From Candidatus Poseidoniales archaeon (GTDB lineage Archaea > Thermoplasmatota > Poseidoniia > Poseidoniales > Poseidoniaceae), in NCBI GenBank assembly GCA_003602575.1, contig QQRY01000047.1:1-35996 (forward strand): DNA of 35,996 nt, written 5' to 3'. The notes beneath the pieces were generated by a model. The model saw only the letters and a list, made by a program, of their open reading frames with translations. It was not told where the DNA came from and did no database searches. Below are positions 1 through 7,491 of the stretch, piece by piece; position 1 is the first letter of the stretch, and every line of letters begins with the position of its first letter. A program made the position numbers and the translations under genes.

Positions 1-2328
1 ACCCAGAATCGTGGTCTACTTAGTTCTCCTACTACCGAAGTAGAGATCATAACTCCGGATGGAACTTCTATTCGAGAACCTGTCCCTTCAATTCCATCAT
101 ATGGAGAAGCAAGAGTTGTTGTTGATTGGACTGTTCCAGCAGGAGCTTCTATTGGCATTCAAACTATGTCAATTACAGTTGACCCTGATGAAACCGTTAC
201 TGAAGATGGTAATCGAAGCAATAATTATGCTGAAGTAGAGATATTTGTTGGAAGAGTTCCTACTGCACAAATTACAGTAACTGATGGTGTTTATACCTTT
301 GAAAATGTGACATTGGATGCAACTGCAAGTTTTGATGAGGATAGTGGAGATGTAGAATGCCGCTTCGCAATCGAAAAGAAACCTGGACTTATCGATAACA
401 TTGATTCGGAAGATTGCTGGACTGAATACAACTGGAGTGATGGTGGCATTTGGAGTATCACACTAATTGTAACCGATGATGAACTAGATACCGATGAACT
501 AGATATTACCGCACAAGTACTAAATCGCGCACCTTATATGAATCTCACAATAATTGATAGTTTTGCTAATGAAATAAGTAGTATTGGAGTCAATCAATTC
601 GTAAAAATAGATGCATCAGATAGCGGTGATATAGATACTATTTCGCCCTCCGGCCAACAAGTTACAATTACTTGGCCAGGACTAAATTGTCAAGAAGGAA
701 CAACTCAGCCCACATGTACATTCTTGGCTAATCAAGAAGGAGTCATCGATATTACAGCTATTGCAGAAGATGATGATGGAGCAACTACAATTGTTTCTAC
801 TACTCTTGATGTCCTAAACGTCGCTCCTACTCTTGCACAACCTGAACTATGGTATGGCGGTCAAAATCAATCCACAGATTCAATGGGATATTGGAATTTA
901 TATGAAGATCAAACCGCACTATTACGTGTAGTTGCTGATGATACTCCTTTAGACAAAGATACTCTAATCATTGAATGGATGCCTTCAGACAGAGATATGA
1001 ATTGGACTGAAAGTACTGTTGGTCCTTCTTCCACCGCAACAGTTTCTTGGCCAGACTCTGGGCTACACAATATCTCAGTTGTTGCATATGATAATGACAA
1101 CTCACAATCTCAAATTAGAACTGGAATAGTAAACATCACAAATGTACCGCCTACTATCGAGAGCCTAGGTTCAACTCAACCAATATTCGAAGATGATGAC
1201 ATCACCTTTACCGCTGTGGTTTCCGATACTGCTTCAGATGTTGATTCACTAATCGTCTGTTGGGATTTAAACCCGATGGTAGACGGCGACAGTGATGGAA
1301 TCAGTGACAATGATTGTGATGAAACTGGTTTGGAATTAACTGCATCATGGCCTAGCATGGGCATTAGACAAATTACTGCAACCGTAACTGATGACGATGG
1401 TGCAAGTGCATCAACTTCAGTTAATGTAAGCGTTCTAAATATTTCACCAAAGGCAAAAATAACCAATGAAACAGATGTTCTAGCACTCAATGAAGGTGAT
1501 AATGTAACTCTATCTGGATTCACATCAACCGAGACACCTAGTGATAAATTGAACTTGATTTATGCATGGGATAGCGATCACTTAGATTCTGACTTGGATG
1601 GTGAAAATACTGGAGAAGTTGATTTCTACGGAGTTGAATATACAATCGAAAATCTCCCTCCAGGGAACTGGATTGTTACCTTGACAGTTACAGATGATGA
1701 TGGCGAAAGTACCTCTACTACTATCGAATTGAGTGTTGCAGAAAAGCCAGCAGATACTTTCCTTGAATCAATAACAGATACTGTTGGAGGAGTTGGTAGT
1801 ATAGTTATTATCATACTACTGATAGTAGTTGTTGGACTTGCAGCATTCCTTCTCTTGACCAGAAATTCCGACTCTGGCAACGATAAGTATTCCGACTTAA
1901 ACCTTGGAATTGGAACTCAGGGCAGTCAGTTCAGTGAACCAATACCTACTCAAACATATCAGCAAGTTGAATATGGTGCTTATGACCAAACGATGAGTCA
2001 ACCCGTGGCTCAAGACCCATATGCTGCTTACAATCCTGCACCAACTCAACCGGTTGCTCAAGACCCATATGCTGCTTACAATCCAGCACCAACTCAACCA
2101 GTCGCATCGCAGCCTGCTGCAGTACAACCTGCCGTGGCTACAGCGCCACCTATTCCAGCAACTGGTCTACCACAAGGATGGACAATGGAACAATGGCAAC
2201 ATTATGGCGCTCAATACTTAGCCGCACAAAACACTGCTCCTGCTCCTGTTCAACCAACAATTACAGATACTAGACCCGCAACTGCAAATTCGAATCTGAC
2301 AGATTTACTCGATGATTTGGACTTGTGA
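1..2328 (+). CDS. PKD/CARDB-repeat surface protein with one C-terminal membrane span (5' partial)
   Basis: The frame is open from base 1, so the true start lies upstream and the first in-frame ATG (166) is probably internal. The 775 visible residues begin with a CARDB-like segment, followed by about five Ig/PKD-like modules. Each module ends in an acidic turn such as VTDDDG and then a strand closing on N-x-x-P (NRAP, NVAP, NVPP, NISP). A hydrophobic span lies near residues 601-619 and is followed by a basic/polar stop-transfer. The cytoplasmic tail holds two copies of a 16-residue repeat (QPVAQDPYAAYNPAPT), a GWTMEQWQHYGAQYL motif and an acidic LLDDLDL end. The layout suggests an anchored extracellular adhesion or scaffold protein; the ligand is unknown. 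It precedes the SepF-like gene by 11 bases. Confidence 0.8.
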   Translation, partial: TQNRGLLSSPTTEVEIITPDGTSIREPVPSIPSYGEARVVVDWTVPAGASIGIQTMSITVDPDETVTEDGNRSNNYAEVEIFVGRVPTAQITVTDGVYTFENVTLDATASFDEDSGDVECRFAIEKKPGLIDNIDSEDCWTEYNWSDGGIWSITLIVTDDELDTDELDITAQVLNRAPYMNLTIIDSFANEISSIGVNQFVKIDASDSGDIDTISPSGQQVTITWPGLNCQEGTTQPTCTFLANQEGVIDITAIAEDDDGATTIVSTTLDVLNVAPTLAQPELWYGGQNQSTDSMGYWNLYEDQTALLRVVADDTPLDKDTLIIEWMPSDRDMNWTESTVGPSSTATVSWPDSGLHNISVVAYDNDNSQSQIRTGIVNITNVPPTIESLGSTQPIFEDDDITFTAVVSDTASDVDSLIVCWDLNPMVDGDSDGISDNDCDETGLELTASWPSMGIRQITATVTDDDGASASTSVNVSVLNISPKAKITNETDVLALNEGDNVTLSGFTSTETPSDKLNLIYAWDSDHLDSDLDGENTGEVDFYGVEYTIENLPPGNWIVTLTVTDDDGESTSTTIELSVAEKPADTFLESITDTVGGVGSIVIIILLIVVVGLAAFLLLTRNSDSGNDKYSDLNLGIGTQGSQFSEPIPTQTYQQVEYGAYDQTMSQPVAQDPYAAYNPAPTQPVAQDPYAAYNPAPTQPVASQPAAVQPAVATAPPIPATGLPQGWTMEQWQHYGAQYLAAQNTAPAPVQPTITDTRPATANSNLTDLLDDLDL
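1999..2094 (+). repeat. Two tandem copies of a 48-bp in-frame repeat
   Basis: Bases 1999-2046 and 2047-2094 are near-identical 48-bp units, each encoding QPVAQDPYAAYNPAPT. A third, degenerate unit begins at 2095 (QPVASQPAA). The unit length is a multiple of three, so copy-number change would keep the frame. It lies in the cytoplasmic tail of the surface protein. Confidence 0.85.
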
Positions 2329-2339
2329 TGTGAGCATTA

Positions 2340-2927
2340 ATGGCGAATCTTTGGCAATTTTTTGGACTTCCTGACCCTGAAGGTGCTAATAATTCTAAGA
2401 AAAAAACCAAGTCAAAAACAACTAAACCACAAGAAGATGTAAATCAACAGACGTTGATTCCTATCGCTGAACCTGTACCAGAATTACAAATACCTGCCGA
2501 ACCACAAGAAATTAAACAAACTAATCCTTTGAAAAACAATAATCTAGTTGCTGTCCCGTTGGGTTGGAAAGGCCCTATTTCAGCAGATGGTGAGCCTTTT
2601 CATGATTTAGGAGTTAACAACTCAGCAAGGCGCTCATTTCCTTCTAGAGCTCTACGCTATGTCGCTCCTGATGAGAAAAAACGAATACCAACTAGAGGAA
2701 TTGGGCAAAGGATTTCAACTGGGGACACTGTTATTGTGGACTTGAGGAGTCTAGTCCATATGGATGCTCATCAAAATGCATGTAGAAGAGAACTCAAGAT
2801 GATGTGTGAAGAGATTGGAGTAGAGGTTTTTGCTTTGGACGCTGAAGATAAGTTATTGATGATTCCTGGATGTGATGTAATTGTTGATAGAGGAAGTAAT
2901 CATCTAGGACTAAATCCACTAATGTAA
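2340..2927 (+). CDS. SepF-like cell-division protein
   Basis: This is a 195-residue soluble protein. Residues 1-10 (MANLWQFFGL) could form a short amphipathic membrane-binding helix. Residues 16-110 are lysine-, proline- and glutamine-rich and probably disordered. Residues about 119-183 look like a SepF/DUF552 fold: an opening strand (DTVIVDLRSL), a helix carrying paired cysteine/arginine positions, then EIGVEVFALDAEDKLLMIPG. In archaea that have FtsZ, SepF is the membrane anchor of the division ring. The assignment rests on this motif order and on the N-terminal helix, linker and domain layout. It lies 11 bases after the surface-protein gene and may be co-transcribed with it. An unrelated small cytoplasmic protein remains possible. 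Confidence 0.55.
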   Translation: MANLWQFFGLPDPEGANNSKKKTKSKTTKPQEDVNQQTLIPIAEPVPELQIPAEPQEIKQTNPLKNNNLVAVPLGWKGPISADGEPFHDLGVNNSARRSFPSRALRYVAPDEKKRIPTRGIGQRISTGDTVIVDLRSLVHMDAHQNACRRELKMMCEEIGVEVFALDAEDKLLMIPGCDVIVDRGSNHLGLNPLM

Positions 2928-2949
2928 ATTCACTTTGATGGCTATTTTC

Positions 2950-2957
2950 TTAAAAAC
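2950..2957 (+). promoter_or_regulatory. Possible TATA-like box for the 12-span membrane protein
   Basis: The AT-rich octamer TTAAAAAC is centred about 25 bases before the ATG at 2978, where an archaeal TATA box would sit for a leaderless transcript. No Shine-Dalgarno-like sequence precedes this ATG. The evidence is positional only. Confidence 0.25.
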
Positions 2958-2977
2958 TGTACCGTTTAACATGGTTT

Positions 2978-4270
2978 ATGGGGGAGAATTCGGGCAAAGC
3001 GATTCTCAACAAAATGACTGGGAATTATATCTCCCATTTCATGTCGTCCGGAATTATGGTCATATTATTCCTATTTGCGGTTTCTTGGCTATCATATTCT
3101 ACTTCAGATTACTCATTTAGACAAGAAAATTATCAGGTTGAAATAGCCTATATTTTGACATCGCTTATTTCTCTTGGATGGATGATGTCAATGGTAGTTG
3201 GGATTTCTTTCGACCTATTTCCATTAACTCACAATCTCGATTCATATAATCAAACACATTCAACACATTATCTATTCATCAATATAATTGGACAATTATT
3301 GATAATTGTTAGTATTTTCTCGAATAACCTCGGACTATTATTTGAGATGAGTACTATTGGGATGGTTCTCCTTTGCTGGGGAGTTTTGAGCATCGCATGG
3401 CCTAGTTGGAAATTACATAGAAATTCCTTAGAGGAGAATATAAATTGTGGAAATGTAGCATTGATTCCTTCAATACTTATTCCTATTTCATCGTTGGTTA
3501 TACTAGCATGCTGGATATTTAGGCAACATACTGGACTTCTAGAATTTGGACTAGCATTCAATGTCATTGTTATGATGGGAACGATTACGTTGAGTTTGAT
3601 CTTAGCACATTTCAATAGAAGATTAAGTTGGGAGGTTGTTAAATTCAAAAACTTCCGCCCTGTAGTCTCAATATACCTAGGCCTTGCAATAATTCATTCA
3701 TTTGCTTCTATGTGGCACGCTCGTGGAGACATCAGTCAGACTATTTTTGAGTACTCATTAGCCGCACCACTGCTATGGGGATTTATCTCAACAAGACCGA
3801 TTAAGACTATTGTAAATTCAGTAGGTTCGCAGCAAAAACCTCATTCAAGACTTATTGGGACTGCTCAATGGTTCTTCTTAGTCACAGCATTAATGGCCAT
3901 AATTCCTGACTTTAATCCAGGTAAATTCACGAATATCACCTATGTTGGATTTATGTTCTCATGTGCAGTACTATCTACTTGGGGTTCAGGAATCTATCTC
4001 CACCAAGACCATTTACACAAATCGATTCATAATCGACCTGGCTTGTGGTCGATAATTATCATAAACGCCGTCGGTATTCTCTCATTATTTCTCATCGGTT
4101 TTGAAGTCACGATTTTCGGTGAATATTCAGATTTAGTATATTTCTTTATGAGAAGTATAGCCTTGGGATTAATGATTATTTTCATATTCATATTATTAAT
4201 TCGGGACCTATTCTTTTCAATGGACACTTGGCATCGTATTCCAATGTCTATGGATAGATATGTTTCATGA
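2978..4270 (+). CDS. Polytopic membrane protein, about 12 spans, function unknown
   Basis: The 430-residue product has roughly twelve hydrophobic segments, starting near residues 21-40, 52-74, 95-115, 118-140, 156-178, 184-206, 224-240, 252-265, 290-308, 314-337, 353-375 and 382-405. It has no soluble domain. Twelve spans with a few intramembrane histidines (THNLDS after span 2, IIHSFASMWH in span 7) recall NnrS or heme-copper oxidase subunit I, but I cannot match their heme-ligand motifs, so no function is assigned. The ATG at 2978 is used; ATGs at codons 13 and 22 are alternatives. The stop overlaps the end of the convergent maf gene by 6 bases. Confidence 0.75.
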   Translation: MGENSGKAILNKMTGNYISHFMSSGIMVILFLFAVSWLSYSTSDYSFRQENYQVEIAYILTSLISLGWMMSMVVGISFDLFPLTHNLDSYNQTHSTHYLFINIIGQLLIIVSIFSNNLGLLFEMSTIGMVLLCWGVLSIAWPSWKLHRNSLEENINCGNVALIPSILIPISSLVILACWIFRQHTGLLEFGLAFNVIVMMGTITLSLILAHFNRRLSWEVVKFKNFRPVVSIYLGLAIIHSFASMWHARGDISQTIFEYSLAAPLLWGFISTRPIKTIVNSVGSQQKPHSRLIGTAQWFFLVTALMAIIPDFNPGKFTNITYVGFMFSCAVLSTWGSGIYLHQDHLHKSIHNRPGLWSIIIINAVGILSLFLIGFEVTIFGEYSDLVYFFMRSIALGLMIIFIFILLIRDLFFSMDTWHRIPMSMDRYVS

Positions 4271-4840
4271 AAATTCTTTGGAAATCTCCTCAATACTTTT
4301 CATTGCACTCTCCGCAATGCCAAGGACAGTTGATTGACTACCATCAATTAAAGATGCAAATTCGGACATTTCTCCAGCTAAATCATAACCGCCTGCTTTA
4401 CCCTTCCATGATCCATTCAGTACTAATTCAACCAAATCTTCATCCGATAACTGCTGAAACTCTACTATTGATGAATCGGTGTAAAATATCCATGCCCCTG
4501 AAAAATATATTCCAGTTGAACTCCAAACTCTGTGCCTTCTACCAGAGAGCCGATGTAACATCATTGCAGCCTCAACTTCATCTTTGGGCTTACCAAGTGC
4601 GACCTTATCGACATCTGGGTCTGCCAACATAGTATCGCTAACTATGATTAAATCAAATTCATCTAGATTTTTTATAGCATCTGCTTTTTTCTTGCATATT
4701 TCAAGAACCTGTTCTTCCACTTCTATTTCACCAGCTGTTTCATCAATTCCAATAAGCGCTTTAGATACGAGATTTGGAAATAATTCGGTTATCATTTGTT
4801 GACGCCGAGCGGAAGCAGAAGCTAGCCAGACTCTAAGCAT
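4265..4840 (-). CDS. maf: Maf-family nucleoside triphosphate pyrophosphatase
   Basis: The 191-residue length is typical of Maf. Visible motifs in order: LASASARRQQM at residues 6-16 (the phosphate-binding S-x-S-x-RR element), IVSDTML at 66-72 with the catalytic Asp69, LGKPKDEVEAAMML from 82, the SGRRHRVWSSTGI strand-turn near 99-111, the substrate-specificity segment GSWKGKAGGYDLAG at 143-156, and IDGSQSTVLGI at 165-175. Known Maf proteins hydrolyse dTTP/UTP or modified pyrimidine nucleotides to monophosphates as house-cleaning enzymes, and some restrain septation. Here it is convergent with the membrane-protein gene (6-bp overlap) and divergent from the KaiC-like gene. Confidence 0.92.
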   Translation of the reverse strand: MLRVWLASASARRQQMITELFPNLVSKALIGIDETAGEIEVEEQVLEICKKKADAIKNLDEFDLIIVSDTMLADPDVDKVALGKPKDEVEAAMMLHRLSGRRHRVWSSTGIYFSGAWIFYTDSSIVEFQQLSDEDLVELVLNGSWKGKAGGYDLAGEMSEFASLIDGSQSTVLGIAESAMKSIEEISKEFS

Positions 4841-4856
4841 GATTCGCCATAGTGTC

Positions 4857-4864
4857 TAAATTAT
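4857..4864. promoter_or_regulatory. AT-rich box in the maf/KaiC-like divergent intergenic region
   Basis: The only 51 bases between the divergent starts at 4840 (-) and 4892 (+) contain TAAATTAT. It is about 31 bases before the KaiC-like ATG and about 20 before the maf ATG, so it could contribute to either core promoter. The spacing is imperfect for both. Confidence 0.2.
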
Positions 4865-4891
4865 GTTTCTTTCCTCTAAAATTGAAAATAA

Positions 4892-5659
4892 ATGAGACAT
4901 ATTCAAGTGATAGGTGGTACTGGAATAACCGGTGCCAGCATGAGCGATATCCAAAGAATCCCAACCCACATTGAAGGTTTAGACGAGAATATGCAAGGTG
5001 GAATTCCACAAGGTCATATCTGTTTAGTAGCCGGTGCATCGGGTGCAATGAAATCCAGTCTTACATTTTCAATGCTTTACAATGCTGTACTTTACGGGGA
5101 GACCAGTGGAATATATGTCACCCTAGAACAAGGCAAAGATTCACTTCGTGCTCATATGAGTAATATGGGAATGAATGTGGACGACCCTCGGGTAAGAAAT
5201 AGAATTGCTATCATTGACTTAGTAGATCTTCGTGTTCAATTAGACGAGCAAGGAATGAGTAATCGTGTTGACTGGATGGGGCAACTAATCAAGCAATTGA
5301 CATCCTATCGTCAATCTATCGGATTTGAACTTCTAGTATTCGATTCATTAGGAGCATTCTTCACGCTGACTAAAATGGAAAATCCTCGTGATGAAATATT
5401 CAGACTCTTTGAAGCGGTTAGAAGACTAGAACTAACCTCATTCTTCATCTGTGAAATGACAGGTGAAGACCACAAACAATTCGGAGAATATGGTATTGAA
5501 GATTATCTTGCTGATGGTGTGGTCCACTTGGTTATGGAGAGAAGTGGCGATGATGTAAAAAGAAAGATGAGCATTATCAAAATGCGACATACAAATCACA
5601 TGCTTGGCTACAAACCATTCACATGGAAACCTGATGAACAAAGATTCACTACACTGTGA
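4892..5659 (+). CDS. Single-domain KaiC/RadA-superfamily ATPase
   Basis: The 255-residue protein is one KaiC domain. It opens with the usual RIPTHIEGLDENMQGGIPQGH lead-in (residues 22-42), then Walker A GASGAMKSS (48-56), the strand YVTLEQG (75-81) where KaiC carries its catalytic glutamate pair (here Glu79-Gln80), and Walker B LLVFDS (147-152). The end resembles the KaiC C-terminal segment (KMRHTNHMLGYKPFTW). Single-domain archaeal KaiC-like proteins act as ATP-dependent regulators or scaffolds with few defined partners. ATG 4892 is used; the ATG at codon 17 (4940) also fits the domain edge, but an AT-rich box favours 4892. Its stop abuts the glmS stop with no spacer. Confidence 0.85.
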   Translation: MRHIQVIGGTGITGASMSDIQRIPTHIEGLDENMQGGIPQGHICLVAGASGAMKSSLTFSMLYNAVLYGETSGIYVTLEQGKDSLRAHMSNMGMNVDDPRVRNRIAIIDLVDLRVQLDEQGMSNRVDWMGQLIKQLTSYRQSIGFELLVFDSLGAFFTLTKMENPRDEIFRLFEAVRRLELTSFFICEMTGEDHKQFGEYGIEDYLADGVVHLVMERSGDDVKRKMSIIKMRHTNHMLGYKPFTWKPDEQRFTTL

Positions 5660-7480
5660 TTATTCTACAGTCACGGATTTTGCTAGATTACGTGGTCTAT
5701 CAACATCGCAACCAAGTTCTAATGCGGCATGATATGCAATCAATTGTAGAGGCACTACGGTTAGAATCGGCGATAAATCGGGATGTACGTTAGGTATTGC
5801 AATGTTTATGTCTCCTTCTTCGCTAATATTGTCCCCTTTTTCATGAATCAGAATTATCTTTGCTCCTCGTGCCTTACATTCGTGAATTGCAGAGACTGTC
5901 TTTTGCTTAACATGATCATTTGGAACTATGAAAATCACAGGGCTTCCCTCTTCAAGCAAAGCGATAGGACCATGTTTCATTTCTCCAGCAGGATAAGCCA
6001 AGCACGGAATGTAAGCAACTTCCATTAATTTTAATGCGCCCTCTTTAGCAACTGGTGCTGAAATACCTCTGCCTAAAAATAGTACACTTTTAGCATCCTT
6101 TACAGCATTAACTGCTTCCATTATGGGACCTTGCTCCTCTAAATATTCTTCAATCAAATGAGGTATCTGTTGTAGACCTTGGATTAATTTCTGGCCTCTT
6201 TCCTTACTGATGGAGCGAGAACGCCCTACCTGTATTGCAAACATTGTCAAAGCAGCAACCATGTTTGAAAATGCCTTTGTCGATGCTACTGCTTGTTCTG
6301 GCCCAGAGTGAATGTATACGCCTTGACCACATTGTCTTGCAATTGTTGAGCCTACAACATTGACAATTCCATGAACTTGGCCTCCTTTGAGTTGAATCTC
6401 CTTGACCGCTGACAATGTATCTGCAGTTTCTCCTGACTGAGATACTGCAAAATGAAGCGCTTGAGGATCAATAACTGGGTCATTGGTCCTAAATTCGCTA
6501 GAGATGTGTGCAACAGCTGGAACTCTGGCCAATGACTCGATCAAGATTTGCCCTATTTCTGCTGCATGCATTGCAGTTCCACAGCCAAGTAATCGGACAT
6601 GTGGTAATTTTGATAATTCCAGTGGTGATAATTTCAATCCGCCAAGACGACCATTGCCTCTAACACGGTCAAGTCTACCACTAATACAATGACGTAGTGC
6701 ATCTGGTTGCTCAAAGATTTCTTTCAACATGAAGTGTGGGAACTCACCTAAATCTGCTTCTCCCCACTCGTCTTCAAGAACAGTAATACTCGCTTCTTTA
6801 TTGACTCCATTCAAAGAACTCATCGCTATTGAATCAGAGGTTATTGTTGCAATGTCTCCATCTTCTAGAAAAACAACTCTTTGCGTATGGGTAGTCAGTG
6901 CATGTGGGTCGCTTGAAATGAACATCTCATTGTCGCCTTTACCTATAATTAGAGGCGAGCCATTTCTTGCGCACACCATGACATCATGATTGAGAAAAAT
7001 AGCACAAATACCCCAAGTACCATGTAATTTGGAAATAGTTCGATGCATTGCAGAGGTCGGATTATTATCTCTAGAAAGTTCATAATCTAGAATATGAGCA
7101 ATCGTTTCAGAATCAGTTTCACTACTCAACGAAATGCCTTTCCTTTCCAGTAAGGTCCTAAGGGTTCTAGAATTTTCAATTATTCCATTATGAACAATTA
7201 TGACATCACCAGAAACTGATGCATGGGGATGTGCATTTTCATCTGAAACTACTCCATGTGTTGCCCATCTTGTATGAGCAATACCCATGTTTCCTGGGAC
7301 GTTGTTAGGAAGTATTGATTGTAATTCTGCAACCTTACCAACTTTTTTGTATACTGAAAAGGATTCATCCTTGACAGCTATTCCTGCTGAATCATAACCT
7401 CGGTATTCTAAACGCCTCAATCCTTCTACTAAGATTGGCGTTGCTAGTTTATCGCCCATATAAGCAAAAATTCCACACAT
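5660..7480 (-). CDS. glmS: Glutamine--fructose-6-phosphate aminotransferase (isomerizing), GlmS
   Basis: The 606-residue length matches GlmS. The N-terminal glutaminase starts with the Ntn nucleophile Cys2 (MCGIFAYMG) and has YRGYDSAG, RWATHG (71-76), HNGIIEN (97-103) and TDSETIAH (122-129). Two SIS isomerase domains follow: GCGTAMHAAEIG, SQSGETADT and SSEFR in the first, and LGRGISAPVAKEGALKLME with GEMKHGP in the second. The C-terminus is DRPRNLAKSVTVE, including the active-site lysine. It makes glucosamine-6-phosphate from fructose-6-phosphate and glutamine, the entry to UDP-GlcNAc used in surface glycans. It is the last gene of a minus-strand run after the subtilase (9-base gap) and has a clear Shine-Dalgarno sequence. 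Confidence 0.98.
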   Translation of the reverse strand: MCGIFAYMGDKLATPILVEGLRRLEYRGYDSAGIAVKDESFSVYKKVGKVAELQSILPNNVPGNMGIAHTRWATHGVVSDENAHPHASVSGDVIIVHNGIIENSRTLRTLLERKGISLSSETDSETIAHILDYELSRDNNPTSAMHRTISKLHGTWGICAIFLNHDVMVCARNGSPLIIGKGDNEMFISSDPHALTTHTQRVVFLEDGDIATITSDSIAMSSLNGVNKEASITVLEDEWGEADLGEFPHFMLKEIFEQPDALRHCISGRLDRVRGNGRLGGLKLSPLELSKLPHVRLLGCGTAMHAAEIGQILIESLARVPAVAHISSEFRTNDPVIDPQALHFAVSQSGETADTLSAVKEIQLKGGQVHGIVNVVGSTIARQCGQGVYIHSGPEQAVASTKAFSNMVAALTMFAIQVGRSRSISKERGQKLIQGLQQIPHLIEEYLEEQGPIMEAVNAVKDAKSVLFLGRGISAPVAKEGALKLMEVAYIPCLAYPAGEMKHGPIALLEEGSPVIFIVPNDHVKQKTVSAIHECKARGAKIILIHEKGDNISEEGDINIAIPNVHPDLSPILTVVPLQLIAYHAALELGCDVDRPRNLAKSVTVE

Positions 7481-7484
7481 TTAA

Positions 7485-7491
7485 TTCACCT
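7485..7491 (-). promoter_or_regulatory. Shine-Dalgarno for glmS
   Basis: Read on the minus strand, TAGGTGAATTAAATG places AGGTGAA about four bases before the glmS ATG and overlapping the TAG stop of the subtilase gene. This supports the chosen start and translation from a shared mRNA. Confidence 0.6.

Noticed and set aside
1176-1523. 115-residue minus-strand ORF inside the surface-protein gene
   Set aside because: It mirrors the repetitive acidic coding strand and is serine/threonine/valine-rich as expected of an antisense shadow.
1999-2094. CRISPR-like repeat
   Set aside because: The two units are directly adjacent with no spacer and are in-frame coding repeats.
2935-3120. 61-residue ORF between the SepF-like and membrane-protein genes
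   Set aside because: It overlaps most of the start of the 12-span protein in another frame and has no coding signature.
4267-4632. 121-residue plus-strand ORF opposite maf
   Set aside because: It is the complement of conserved Maf motifs and has no independent support.
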